Shown here piece after piece: positions 28,704 through 37,057 of a stretch of 64,000 nucleotides of DNA. A program made the translations under genes and the position numbers. The notes beneath the pieces are model-generated. The model was not told the DNA's origin. It did no database searches and saw nothing but the letters and a program-made list of their open reading frames with translations. The DNA lies in assembly GCA_017542145.1 (NCBI GenBank), contig JAFXXQ010000033.1:1-64000 (forward strand), written 5' to 3'. How positions within the stretch are numbered: the first letter of the stretch is position 1; every line of letters begins with the position of its first letter. This stretch comes from Bacteroidaceae bacterium. Its GTDB lineage: Bacteria > Bacteroidota > Bacteroidia > Bacteroidales > Bacteroidaceae.

Positions 28704-29831
28704 ATGACACCCCCGCCCGCCGACGAGCTGCAAGCCCTGCTTGCCCTGACGTGTACGCCGCGTGTAGGCAGGCTCCTCGCCCGTCAGCTGGTGGAAGCCT
28801 TAGGGACGGCAACAGCCGTCTATGCACACCGGGCCGAACTTCTGGACGTACTTCCACAGGTTCGGCCCACACTTATTCAGGCGCTCGACAACCCCTCCGC
28901 ATGGCAGCGCGCCTTGACGGAAACCGAGTTTATCACCCGCCATCGCATTCGTCCGCTCACCATACACGATGCCGCCTATCCTTCGCGGCTTCGCGAGTGC
29001 GATGATGCCCCACTGGTACTCTACACGCTTGGGACGGCCAATCTCAACGCCCCCCACGTCGTCGGCATTGTGGGCACACGCAAGGCCACCGACCGCGGGC
29101 GCGACCTCTGTGAAGCTTTTGTGCGCGACGTGGTGGCAGCAATCCCCGACGTGCTTATCGTTAGCGGTTTGGCCTATGGTATCGATGTGGCATCCCATCG
29201 CGCCTCGTTGTCCAATCATGCCTCCACAGTCGGCGTGCTGGCGCATGGCCTCGACCGTATTTATCCTCATGCTCATCGCTCCTTAGCGGCACAGATGACG
29301 GCTCAGGGTGGTGGGCTGGTGACGGAATACATGAGCCAGACAGAGCCTGAGCGGCAGAACTTCGTCCAGCGCAACCGCATCATCGCAGGCATGGCCGATG
29401 CCGTGGTTGTTGTGGAGTCAGCTGCCAAGGGTGGCGCGCTCATTACTGCCGACTATGCCCAAGGGTATGACCGCGACTGTTTCGCCTTCCCTGGCCGTGT
29501 GAACGACCCCTATTCCTGCGGCTGCAACAATCTTATCCGCGATAATGCGGCAGCCCTCATTACCTCCGCTGACGATTTCCTGAAGGCCATGAACTGGGCC
29601 GCCGTTTCCGATGTCGGCAAACCCGTCCAGCGCCAAATTTTTGTCGAACTGACACCTGATGAGGAGCGCATCCTCGCCTGCCTCCGCGAGGCGGACGACG
29701 GGCTCCCGATGGACTTGCTCTCGATAGATACCGACATCCCTGCAGGCCGCCTTGGCACCCTTCTCTTCCAGCTTGAGATGAAGGGCCTCGTCCGCACCTT
29801 AGGCGGCACCCGCTACCAGGCTATCAGTTAG
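28704..29831 (+). CDS. dprA: DNA processing protein DprA
   Basis: A 375-residue protein that binds single-stranded DNA and loads RecA during natural transformation; in many non-competent bacteria its role is unclear. An N-terminal helix-hairpin part is followed by the Rossmann-like core: GIVGTRKATDRG, VSGLAYGIDVASHRASL, GVLAHGLDRIYPHAH, NFVQRNRIIAGMADAVVVVE, KGGALITADYA. A C-terminal winged helix (LSIDTDIPAGRLGTLLFQLE) is present. It starts immediately after the stop of the upstream lipoprotein gene, so translation is likely coupled. Confidence 0.95.
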   Translation: MTPPPADELQALLALTCTPRVGRLLARQLVEALGTATAVYAHRAELLDVLPQVRPTLIQALDNPSAWQRALTETEFITRHRIRPLTIHDAAYPSRLRECDDAPLVLYTLGTANLNAPHVVGIVGTRKATDRGRDLCEAFVRDVVAAIPDVLIVSGLAYGIDVASHRASLSNHASTVGVLAHGLDRIYPHAHRSLAAQMTAQGGGLVTEYMSQTEPERQNFVQRNRIIAGMADAVVVVESAAKGGALITADYAQGYDRDCFAFPGRVNDPYSCGCNNLIRDNAAALITSADDFLKAMNWAAVSDVGKPVQRQIFVELTPDEERILACLREADDGLPMDLLSIDTDIPAGRLGTLLFQLEMKGLVRTLGGTRYQAIS

Positions 29832-29910
29832 CCATATTATCCTAACTCATACAGTTCTACCGATTTCCCTTGACGGGAGTGCAGCAAAAAAAGACTCTCG
29901 GGATAGGGAA

Positions 29911-29998
29911 AACGCGTTGATACACGTGTACCAACGTGTTGATACACGTGACCCAACGCGTTGGTACACGTGGCTCAACGCGTTGGGTCACCTAAGAC
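29911..29998. repeat. 22-bp-period array of alternating AACGCGTT and CACGTG palindromes
   Basis: AAC(G)(C/T)GTTG starts at 29911, 29933, 29955 and 29977, exactly 22 bases apart. TACACGTG follows each of the first three (29921, 29943, 29965) and is degenerate in the fourth. Each unit therefore holds two self-complementary cores one helical turn apart. Confidence 0.9.
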
Positions 29999-30081
29999 GG
30001 ACTATTCTCTTCCGAAACGGGAGTATTCCTACTTTTTAAGCGTGGATAGTTCGGGCGAGGGAATTGACCCTTCGTGTGACG

Positions 30082-30124
30082 GATGAAAAAGAAAAATCCC
30101 GCCCTTCTGGATAGAGTGGCGGGA
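30082..30124 (-). terminator. terminator of the sigma/FecR-like/MG2 operon
   Basis: TCCCGCC (30097-30103) pairs with GGCGGGA (30118-30124). On the minus strand it is followed by a T-rich run (A-rich 30086-30096 on plus). It lies about 75 bases beyond the stop. Confidence 0.75.
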
Positions 30125-30198
30125 CAGGGAAGCATCATCACCCCAAAAAAGTAAGCCAATAAAAAGGGGGCGGGATGTGCAACCCCTATAGGGGAGTG

Positions 30199-33100
30199 TT
30201 ATTGCTGTGTGTTGAGGACGGGAATGCCTTCGGGAGTGAGGCCTTCGGCAGAGATGGAGAGGGCGCGGCTGTAGCCGTTGTTATAGAACGAGACGGTGGC
30301 GCAGCCGGTGCTGTCGGTTGTGACCTCAGGGTTCCAGTAGAGGGTGCGGCGGTAGTCCTTGTCGCCCTCGATGGGACCCTTGGGATAGCGCGGGGCATAG
30401 AACTCGGTGGTGGGAGTGTAGCCCGTGAAGGTGGTGTGGCGGTAGTTCTTTGTCTTCTGCTTGAGTTCGTCGATGCTCTTCATGTTGATGACAACATCGA
30501 CATAGCGGTGTCCGGGCTCGTAGTCGAAGACGAGGACGGACTCGACGTATTCCATGTCGAGGTCCCAGCCGTTGTAGGAGGCCAGGGCCATTCCCTGCCT
30601 CAGCCAATAGTTTTCATGGGTACGCGTCGGGAAGCGGCTCGCGGCTTCTCCTTCTCTGGTATATAAATCAAACCGTTTCCATTCGTTAAAAATCTTTTCG
30701 TATCTCAGGGCGGAATCGGGAAACTGGACTCTCCATCGGGTGCGGTGGCCCTCTACGTCCACGCTACTAATCCCTCCAGGCTGTGGGGAGGAAGCTCCGC
30801 TGTAGGGGTCGATGCCCGTTGCGGGATTGTGGTATGTGGTTCCGTAAATTCCCGTACGTCCGGGACCTACGTAGATGTCGGCGTAGTTGAACATGAGGCT
30901 ATAGCCCTTGCTCTCCAAATAGCCGGCGACGTCGTGGGTGTAGCCTCCTTCGTCGAGGTCCATCTCGGTGTCCTTGTCGGCGTCAAAGGCGGTAAAGCGG
31001 TTGTAGTCGATGTAGCGTCGCTTGCCCTCTATCACCACTTCCTCCAGCTGGTAGGTGCGTGGATTGCCGAGGTTGAAGGTGGGTTCGCTAAAAATCTGGA
31101 CTTTCGGCATTTTGTCTTTCTGCCAGGGGAAGATGGCGGGGTAGGGGTTCTTATAGTCGGGCAGGAAGATGTCCTCGGGACGGAAGGGCTGTACCTTGGG
31201 GCGCGATGCGCGCTCGAAGCGGATGCGCGTGGTGGCCCTCTCCAATAGTCTGGATGCCTGCCGAGACGATAGGAACAAGTCCCAGTCGCCCTCGAAGTCG
31301 TCGAGCCCGATACTCCAGTAGCCGAGGCTGTCGGTGGTGACGGTGGCCTTTTGGACGTACTTGCGGTCAGGCGAGTAGAGGCGGGCAGTAATCTTCGCGT
31401 TCTTCAGGGGGTGCTCCAGGATGCGGCTGAAGGCCCAGCCGTCGAGTACTAGCTGCCCCTCGGTATAGTGGCGCACCTTGAACGGCTCAAGCCCTGCCAT
31501 CTGCTGCCAGTTGTAGCGCGTCCACCCCTGTACCATCATCAGGACGTCGAGAGCAGTAGCTCTTGAATGATCAGATGATAGTTCTGCATCCGCTTGTTGA
31601 CCTTCCTCAAAGTACCATGCGGGGTCTTCAATGAGTCCCTTCAGCTCGGAGGAGAGGAGCATATAAGTGCGGATGTCGTCGCGGTAGGCGGTTCCATAGT
31701 CGGCAGCATCGCGCACGGCAAGGGAGAAGGTGACGGGTTTGCTCTTTACCCGGAGGCGAAGGTTGATGGAGTCGAAGGGCTGCAGGGAAGGCTTGTCGCA
31801 TTGGACGGTGACGGGGATGGTGGGAATGTCTTTGTCGATGAAAAACAGGCGTTGGGCAAGGATGGCCCCGCTTTGGGTGAAAAGCGTGAATTGATGGACG
31901 CCTGCACCCATATCTGCCTTCGGGAAGCTCAGCCTAGCCTGACAGGAATATGCGTTCTCGTCCACCGTCGCGGAAGAGAAGTGGACGGCGTCAGTCGCTG
32001 TTACACGTCCGCCCGTGGTGATAGTGTAGCCCAGCGGCAGGGTTTTCTTCTGCAGACCACGCCCCTCGATGACAATGCAGAGGGAGTCGTCGCCGAGGGC
32101 ATCGAGGTGGATGGCGCAGCCGCTGGATTCGGCAGCAGGGAGGGTGAAAGTGTAGCGACGGCCATCCTTGATGAAGGTGATGCGGGCTGACGCCTTGCCG
32201 GGTGTATAGTAGAAAGCGCCCATGCCCTTGTGGGTGGGGGATGCAGATGTTCCTCCGAGGGTGGTGGGAATGGCTTTTCCAGTAGCATCGAGGATAGCGT
32301 CAACCTCTGTGCCCATGCCGTGGGCATCTGTCACCTTGAAGGCGATACGGCAGGGGATGCCTTCTATGAGATGTCCCCCTTCGGGAAAGAAGGCGATATC
32401 CAATGCGGAGGGACGTTCTGAACGGGGCAGGTCGGGACGGTCGCGCTCACGGCCTTCGTAGTCGGCGATGATGGGGTTATCGTAGTAGCCTTCCTGCTCG
32501 GGCTGGCGATAGACGGGGATGACGCGTGAGTAGATGGCAACCTCGTCGAAGTTGAGCTGCGCACGGGTGTAGGCGCGAATCTGGTAGTAGCCGCTGGGGT
32601 AGCTGACGATACCGCGCAGATCAACAGCAGCCTTCACACCCCCATCAACCAACGGGAACGAGCCGTGGCAGCGCCCATCGACAATCTTGAGCTTCTGCTG
32701 CTGCAGGATGACGCCCGTGGGCGAGAGCAGTTCGACATAGAGTACACGGCTGGCGGGACTCCTTCCCGAGGTGGCGCTGACGACGTGGGCGGCATACCAG
32801 ATAGTCTCGCCTTGGAAATAGGCCGTATTGTCAAGATGGAGATAGACCTTCTCCTGGGGACAAGCGCGGTTGAAATAGACGATGTGACTGGCATACTGAC
32901 GGATGGCGGCGAGACTATCGGGCACGCTATCGGCTAGCAGAAGGGCAGGGAGAGGGATGTGCTCGCCATCTACTACCACAGGGTTGAGGTGGACGGTGCG
33001 CGGCACATATTCCACGAAAATGTCGTTGCCCACCTCGGTGATGGTGACGGGGAAGTTCCTGCACACGCGGCGCACAGCTTCGGGAGCGGGCAGACGGTCG

Positions 33101-33309
33101 ATGACAGCCGTCACGGTGTACATCTCCAAATCATCGAACAGGAAGAGGATGCGGTGTTCGCTTTGGGCATGGTCAATCTGCCGCAGGGCTTCGGACAGCG
33201 TCTCGCCCCGGAAGCTCAGCGACACGTTTTGTGCCCCAGCAGCCACGGAAAAAAGCAATAAGGCAAGGAGGCTTATTAGAGTTGTATAGGGTATGGTGTT
33301 GTTTTTCAT
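30199..33309 (-). CDS. STN-domain and MG2-like outer-surface protein with plug-like region
   Basis: A 1036-residue secreted protein. After a signal peptide ending in VAAGAQ comes an STN domain (about 20-95, SLSFRGETLSEALRQIDHAQ), the short fold that in FecA-type receptors signals to FecR. From about 150 it matches the alpha-2-macroglobulin MG2-like proteins of Bacteroidota (KVYLHLDNTAYFQGETIWYA, FFPEGGHLIEGIPCRIAFKV). Near residue 770, YQLEEVVIEGKRR and a DVAGYLESKGY stretch resemble a TonB-receptor plug. No long beta-barrel follows, so it is not a complete receptor. The ATG at 33309 fits the signal peptide better than a TTG at 33324. It is the last gene of a three-gene operon with an ECF sigma factor and a FecR-like protein. 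Confidence 0.85.
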   Translation of the reverse strand: MKNNTIPYTTLISLLALLLFSVAAGAQNVSLSFRGETLSEALRQIDHAQSEHRILFLFDDLEMYTVTAVIDRLPAPEAVRRVCRNFPVTITEVGNDIFVEYVPRTVHLNPVVVDGEHIPLPALLLADSVPDSLAAIRQYASHIVYFNRACPQEKVYLHLDNTAYFQGETIWYAAHVVSATSGRSPASRVLYVELLSPTGVILQQQKLKIVDGRCHGSFPLVDGGVKAAVDLRGIVSYPSGYYQIRAYTRAQLNFDEVAIYSRVIPVYRQPEQEGYYDNPIIADYEGRERDRPDLPRSERPSALDIAFFPEGGHLIEGIPCRIAFKVTDAHGMGTEVDAILDATGKAIPTTLGGTSASPTHKGMGAFYYTPGKASARITFIKDGRRYTFTLPAAESSGCAIHLDALGDDSLCIVIEGRGLQKKTLPLGYTITTGGRVTATDAVHFSSATVDENAYSCQARLSFPKADMGAGVHQFTLFTQSGAILAQRLFFIDKDIPTIPVTVQCDKPSLQPFDSINLRLRVKSKPVTFSLAVRDAADYGTAYRDDIRTYMLLSSELKGLIEDPAWYFEEGQQADAELSSDHSRATALDVLMMVQGWTRYNWQQMAGLEPFKVRHYTEGQLVLDGWAFSRILEHPLKNAKITARLYSPDRKYVQKATVTTDSLGYWSIGLDDFEGDWDLFLSSRQASRLLERATTRIRFERASRPKVQPFRPEDIFLPDYKNPYPAIFPWQKDKMPKVQIFSEPTFNLGNPRTYQLEEVVIEGKRRYIDYNRFTAFDADKDTEMDLDEGGYTHDVAGYLESKGYSLMFNYADIYVGPGRTGIYGTTYHNPATGIDPYSGASSPQPGGISSVDVEGHRTRWRVQFPDSALRYEKIFNEWKRFDLYTREGEAASRFPTRTHENYWLRQGMALASYNGWDLDMEYVESVLVFDYEPGHRYVDVVINMKSIDELKQKTKNYRHTTFTGYTPTTEFYAPRYPKGPIEGDKDYRRTLYWNPEVTTDSTGCATVSFYNNGYSRALSISAEGLTPEGIPVLNTQQ

Positions 33310-33320
33310 AAATCTAAACT

Positions 33321-33866
33321 TCAATCTTTTTCATTTCGGCTGTCGATAATCAGCTTGCCGTCGGTGACGGTGAGGCGGACTTTCTTGAAATGGTTGAGTA
33401 GTGCCACTACTTCGTTGAGCGACTTGTTTTTCTCGATGCGGGCATAGAGACGGACGTGCGTCAGGGCTTCGTCGCGGAAGACGGGCTCCACACCATAGTG
33501 CTCGCCCAACGTGCGGGCAATGGTCAGCATATCGACATTCTCGAAGACGAACATGGCAAGTGTGTCGGCGGGGGGATTGGTGAGGGTAGTAAGGGTGTCG
33601 CGATGTTTCGCGTCACCAGCGGAAATGGCAGCTGCACGGCGAGCGGGGATGACGACGCGGACAATCCATATCGAGGCCCATGCCGTCAGGCTGATACCAA
33701 TCGCCAGGGCTGCGATGGCGGCTGCACGGGGCAGGCGGAAACGACGGGGGGGGGCTGACGGGCCGTCGGAAGTGCTACGTATCACTTCGCGTTCGAACCG
33801 TGCCCACTCGGCATCGATGTCGGGCATGTCGATACGGCGGTCTATCTCCTCAAAAGTTGTTTTCAT
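33321..33866 (-). CDS. short FecR-like anti-sigma/transducer protein with C-terminal DUF4974-type domain
   Basis: A 181-residue single-pass membrane protein. The N-terminal cytoplasmic part (MPDIDAEWARFEREV) resembles the start of FecR-type anti-sigma factors. A helix at about 50-72 (AAIAALAIGISLTAWASIWI) crosses the membrane. The periplasmic part ends in a DUF4974-like fold (FENVDMLTIARTLGEHYGVE, then RIEKNKSLNEVVALLNHF). The central FecR beta domain of about 100 residues is missing compared with usual FecR proteins of about 300. It lies between the sigma factor (18-base gap) and the STN/MG2 gene. Confidence 0.82.
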   Translation of the reverse strand: MKTTFEEIDRRIDMPDIDAEWARFEREVIRSTSDGPSAPPRRFRLPRAAAIAALAIGISLTAWASIWIVRVVIPARRAAAISAGDAKHRDTLTTLTNPPADTLAMFVFENVDMLTIARTLGEHYGVEPVFRDEALTHVRLYARIEKNKSLNEVVALLNHFKKVRLTVTDGKLIIDSRNEKD

Positions 33867-33884
33867 AAATTCCTTTTTTAATCT

Positions 33885-34466
33885 TCAATTATAAATCATC
33901 AGTCTTTTCCGTAGTTTGGCGATGGAAAGAGTGATGTGCTTGTTTACGGCGGCGAGGCTGATGCCGAGGGCGTCGGCAGTCTGCTTGTAGGATAAGCCCT
34001 CGTCGTAGTGGAGGGAGAGAATCTGACGGTCGCGGGGCGTGAGGCTGTCGTTGATGATCTCGCGCAATTCTTCGATAAGCTCTCGCTCCGCATCGACGGT
34101 ATACGCGTCGGTGGAGTGGCGCAGGTCCTGTTCCAGCTCCTCGCGTTGTATGCGTGCATGGAGAATGTGGTAGCATTGGTTTCGGGTAGCCGTGAGCAGA
34201 TAAGAGGTTATGGCGTCGTTCTCTTGTTGTTTGGATTTCGTCCTTCGTCCCCCCGGCATGGCAACATCAGGGAATGCTCCATGCTGCTCATCAGGCTTAA
34301 CGAAAACGTTTTTCAGTTCCGTGCGCGAATGCCACAATTGGGCAAACACCTGAGCGACAACATCGCGGGCATCGTCGGCATCAGCCAGAAAAGCGTAGGC
34401 CAGACGGTACATCTGGCGGTAGTTGCTCTTGTAGAGTTGCTCGAACTGACGTTGGCGGCGTTGCAT
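33885..34466 (-). CDS. ECF RNA polymerase sigma factor, sigma-70 family
   Basis: A 193-residue ECF sigma factor. Region 2 is seen in FEQLYKSNYRQMYRLAYAFL, DADDARDVVAQVFAQLW; region 4 in LTPRDRQILSLHYDEGLSY and QTADALGISLAAVNKHITLS. Between them there is an unusual stretch of about 25 residues (KPDEQHGAFPDVAMPGGRR and following) before the conserved ITSYLLTATRNQCYHIL, which most FecI-like sigmas lack. The downstream FecR-like and STN genes suggest surface signalling. It is probably autoregulated; two GGGGGTAT elements lie upstream on its strand. Confidence 0.93.
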   Translation of the reverse strand: MQRRQRQFEQLYKSNYRQMYRLAYAFLADADDARDVVAQVFAQLWHSRTELKNVFVKPDEQHGAFPDVAMPGGRRTKSKQQENDAITSYLLTATRNQCYHILHARIQREELEQDLRHSTDAYTVDAERELIEELREIINDSLTPRDRQILSLHYDEGLSYKQTADALGISLAAVNKHITLSIAKLRKRLMIYN

Positions 34467-34505
34467 GGCGCGGGTGTGTGAGTTTACTTTCGTTTTCTAT
34501 ATATA

Positions 34506-34536
34506 ATACCCCCGAAATGGAAAAACAAATACCCCC
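34506..34536 (-). promoter_or_regulatory. two GGGGGTAT direct repeats upstream of the ECF sigma gene
   Basis: ATACCCCC on plus at 34506-34513 and 34529-34536 (period 23), i.e. GGGGGTAT twice on the sigma-gene strand, about 40-70 bases before its start. Candidate operator or ECF promoter element. Confidence 0.45.
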
Positions 34537-34648
34537 ATGGGGCGATATTTAAGTTTTTTTAAGTTTTGTCTTCGGGAGGAGGCGCACGCCCCGTGGTGGT
34601 TCCATGATTAATACATACCCCTGCCCGCACACATTTTTTGTAAAGAAT

Positions 34649-34679
34649 TTTGTATAGTCGGATTTTTAGGCTACCTTCG
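34649..34679 (+). promoter_or_regulatory. marC promoter
   Basis: TTTG (34649-34652), 19-base spacer, TACCTTCG (34672-34679); 67 bases upstream of marC. Confidence 0.7.
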
Positions 34680-34746
34680 CGCCGCAAATGGGATTGAATA
34701 GTCAGGAAAAGGTGTCGACAAACATGTAACGTATGTATTTAGGTAT

Positions 34747-35346
34747 ATGATAAGGGAGTTTTTTGCTGCTTTCAATGTGAAGGAGTGCATTGGCGCATTC
34801 CTGATTTTGTTTGCCATCATCGATGTGCTGGGTTCGACACCCATCATCATCGACCTGCGTGAGAAGGGCAAGACGGTGAATGCGCGGAAGGCTACGCTCT
34901 CGGCCTTCGGGCTGCTGCTGGTGTTCTACGTCGGCGGCGATGCGGTGCTGCGGTTCTTCAGCGTGGACATCAACTCGTTTGCCGTGGCGGGCTCGATACT
35001 GCTGTTCCTCATGGCACTGGAGATGCTGCTGGACATAGAAATCTTCAAATACAACGGCCCGACGAACGAGGCGACATTTATCCCTCTGGTGTTTCCGCTG
35101 CTGGCGGGGGCAGGGGCGCTGACTACCATCATTGCGCTGAAGTCGGAATATGCCGACGTGAACATCCTCGTGGGGCTGCTGCTGAATATGGTGTGGGTGA
35201 ACGTGGTGCTGGTGATGACAGAGAAGATTCAGAAGCGGCTGGGCAAGGCGTTTATCTACATGCTGCGGAAGTTTTTCGGCGTGATGCTGCTGGCCATCGC
35301 CGTGGGCATGTTCACCTCGAACCTCGCCAGCTTGATAAAGGGTTAG
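34747..35346 (+). CDS. MarC family integral membrane protein
   Basis: A 199-residue protein with six hydrophobic helices of the MarC/UPF0056 family. Family landmarks: an N-terminal FFAAFNVKECIGAFLILFAI, SFAVAGSILLFLMALEMLL and the conserved FIPLVFPLLAGAGALTTIIA. The biochemical role of the family is unsettled; multidrug resistance was once proposed, and some relatives are annotated as amino-acid exporters. It has its own promoter. A MITE-like element begins 8 bases after the stop. Confidence 0.9.
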   Translation: MIREFFAAFNVKECIGAFLILFAIIDVLGSTPIIIDLREKGKTVNARKATLSAFGLLLVFYVGGDAVLRFFSVDINSFAVAGSILLFLMALEMLLDIEIFKYNGPTNEATFIPLVFPLLAGAGALTTIIALKSEYADVNILVGLLLNMVWVNVVLVMTEKIQKRLGKAFIYMLRKFFGVMLLAIAVGMFTSNLASLIKG

Positions 35347-35353
35347 CGGGGGG

Positions 35354-35546
35354 TATCCGCAAAAACACCCTACTGTCCTTGCTCGCCCCGAAGGGGCATA
35401 GAGCATAAAGCCCAGGGCGCCAGTTTGGGCTATGTGCTGTTGGCTTCGCCTTTGTCCCTCACGATTCGGCCATACCAAGCAAGCTTGATGGCTCTCGCTG
35501 CTCCGTCCGTTGGCCTTTCAGGCTGTTAGAGGTATTCTTGCGGATA
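35354..35546. mobile_element. MITE-like element with terminal inverted repeats and REP-like hairpins
   Basis: The left end TATCCGCAAAAACACC (35354-35369) and the inverse of the right end (35531-35546, TATCCGCAAGAATACC) match at 14 of 16 positions. Inside are GCCCCGAAGGGGC (35385-35397) and a larger hairpin joining CATA/GCCCA (35404-35414) with TGGGCTATG (35426-35434). It has no coding capacity. No target-site duplication is obvious. The interior resembles REP-type palindromes seen in other Bacteroidota. Confidence 0.55.
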
Positions 35547-35598
35547 ATCATACTTTTTATTTTTTCTTTCCTTTTTTATATATTTTTGACGGTTATTT

Positions 35599-35631
35599 TT
35601 TGCGCAGTTGGGGTATTTCGCGCTAACTTTG
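35599..35631 (+). promoter_or_regulatory. promoter of the three-adaptor efflux operon
   Basis: TTTG (35599-35602), 21-base spacer, TAACTTTG (35624-35631); 50 bases upstream of the first adaptor gene. Confidence 0.78.
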
Positions 35632-35681
35632 CAGCCAGTTTGTGCTAAGGTACGTATCAGGTGCCTGCACGGGTGAAAAAA

Positions 35682-37052
35682 ATGAAACGAAAAAAGAATA
35701 ATACATTGTTATTCAGGAGTGCCCCAGCGGCGCAGGCATTCTACAAACCGTTGCAAGCGGTCTCAACGCTTTTGAGTGTGGCTGTTGCAGGGTCTGGAAG
35801 ATTTCTTTGCAAGGCTGGCTTCCGCCGTAAGGTTGTTTTTCATTCGTTTCTCATCCTGACAATCACTCATCTGTTTTTTTCCTGCGGGAAAAGGAACGAC
35901 GGCCAGCGGTTGACGTGCCGTGTGGAGCGGCAGGACTTCCGCGAGGAGGTAGTGGCCGAGGGTACGGCACAGTCCGTCAGCACCATGACCATTGCCTGCG
36001 GCAACGACATCGACGGCACCATCAAGTACATCGTCGATGACGGCACATACGTCAGCACAGGCGACACCGTCTGCATCATCGAAAGCCACGAAATGGAGAA
36101 CGACCTGGATGAACTGCTGACCTACCTGGAGGCCTCGGAGGCTGAGCGCACGAAGACTGCCGCCACATACCATCTGGAGCATGCCCTGCAGATGGCCCGC
36201 ATGGAAACGGGCCTAGCCGAGGCGTCGATAGCCTCGTTGGACTCGCTGGAGCTGCAGTTTTCGCCGCCCCTGCAGCGCCGCATCAAGGAGTTGAGGCTGC
36301 GCCGTGCTGCCATCGAACAGGAGCGGGCCCGGATGAACCTGCGCTCAATGGAGGTGGCGTGGCGTGTTGATAGCCAACGCATTGAGACGTGGATTACCCA
36401 TCTGCATCGGCGTATTGCCAACCAACGTGAACGCATCGCCGGACTGACGCTACGAGCCCCACAGAACGGGCTGGCCATCATTGCCGAATCGTGGGTGGAG
36501 GACCGTCCCCTGCAAGTGGGCGACAACGTGTGGGAGCAGATGCCCATCGTGGTGTTGCCTGACGTGACGAACATGGAGGTGGTGATGAAAATACCCGAAG
36601 GTGACTACAAACGCATCAATGTAGACGACTGTGTGGACATCTCCTTCGCCTCGGACCCTGACAACAGGGCGTGGGGACGCATCACCAAGAAAATGCCGGT
36701 AGGGGAGGAGGCGTCGCGAGGCAGCCGTGTAAAATTGTTCGAAGTGACAGCCTCCGTCGATTCCGCCCTTGCCACCATCCGCCCGCAGAGTAGCGCCCGC
36801 TGCCGTATCTGCCTCCGCCTGATGGAGGACACACTGGTGGTGCCCTCCGTCTGTGTGGTGGATGCAGACTCTGCGAAGGTGGCCTATGTCCGCCGCGACG
36901 GACACACCGTGCAGCAGGAGGTGGAGGTGGCCTACGCCTCGCCGGCCCAGACCGTCATTGCCCGGGGGCTGAACGAAGGCGACGAGCTGTTGCTCCTACG
37001 CCCCACTTCTGGCGCCATCCGAAGGAAGCAGTTCCTGAATAGAAATGAATAA
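35682..37052 (+). CDS. efflux periplasmic adaptor, HlyD/MacA-like (adaptor 1)
   Basis: A 456-residue membrane-fusion protein. After an unusually long N-terminal stretch (about 60 residues) comes a hydrophobic segment and a lipobox-like THLFFSCGK. Then follow a split biotinyl-lipoyl domain (GTIKYIVDDGTYVSTGDTVC and LRAPQNGLAII), a long coiled-coil hairpin (about 140-250) and beta-barrel and C-terminal domains (RITKKMPVGEEASRG, VPSVCVVDADSAKVAYVR). It would link the inner-membrane ABC pump to the outer-membrane TolC. The real start may lie further in; a GTG at 35661 is also open. First gene of a six-gene operon. Confidence 0.88.
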   Translation: MKRKKNNTLLFRSAPAAQAFYKPLQAVSTLLSVAVAGSGRFLCKAGFRRKVVFHSFLILTITHLFFSCGKRNDGQRLTCRVERQDFREEVVAEGTAQSVSTMTIACGNDIDGTIKYIVDDGTYVSTGDTVCIIESHEMENDLDELLTYLEASEAERTKTAATYHLEHALQMARMETGLAEASIASLDSLELQFSPPLQRRIKELRLRRAAIEQERARMNLRSMEVAWRVDSQRIETWITHLHRRIANQRERIAGLTLRAPQNGLAIIAESWVEDRPLQVGDNVWEQMPIVVLPDVTNMEVVMKIPEGDYKRINVDDCVDISFASDPDNRAWGRITKKMPVGEEASRGSRVKLFEVTASVDSALATIRPQSSARCRICLRLMEDTLVVPSVCVVDADSAKVAYVRRDGHTVQQEVEVAYASPAQTVIARGLNEGDELLLLRPTSGAIRRKQFLNRNE

Positions 37053-37057
37053 TTAAA

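Larger units (their letters stand above)
29832..30198. other. intergenic region between convergent genes, non-coding
   Basis: No gene. It contains the 22-bp-period palindrome array (29911-29998), the terminator of the MG2 gene (30082-30124) and the perfect palindrome CCCCTATAGGGG at 30183-30194 next to the MG2 stop. No clear terminator for dprA is seen. Confidence 0.65.
34467..34746. other. divergent control region of the ECF sigma operon and marC
   Basis: Non-coding. It holds the paired GGGGGTAT elements (34506-34536), two TTTAAGTTTT copies near 34548-34566, and the marC promoter (34649-34679). Confidence 0.6.

Noticed and set aside
29911..29998. CRISPR array
   Set aside because: Units are 22 bases with no longer spacers, no cas genes nearby, and the period covers the whole unit.
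34702..35478. 258-codon frame on minus opposite marC
   Set aside because: Rich in His, Gln and Arg, the usual antisense pattern of a membrane protein; marC itself is clear.
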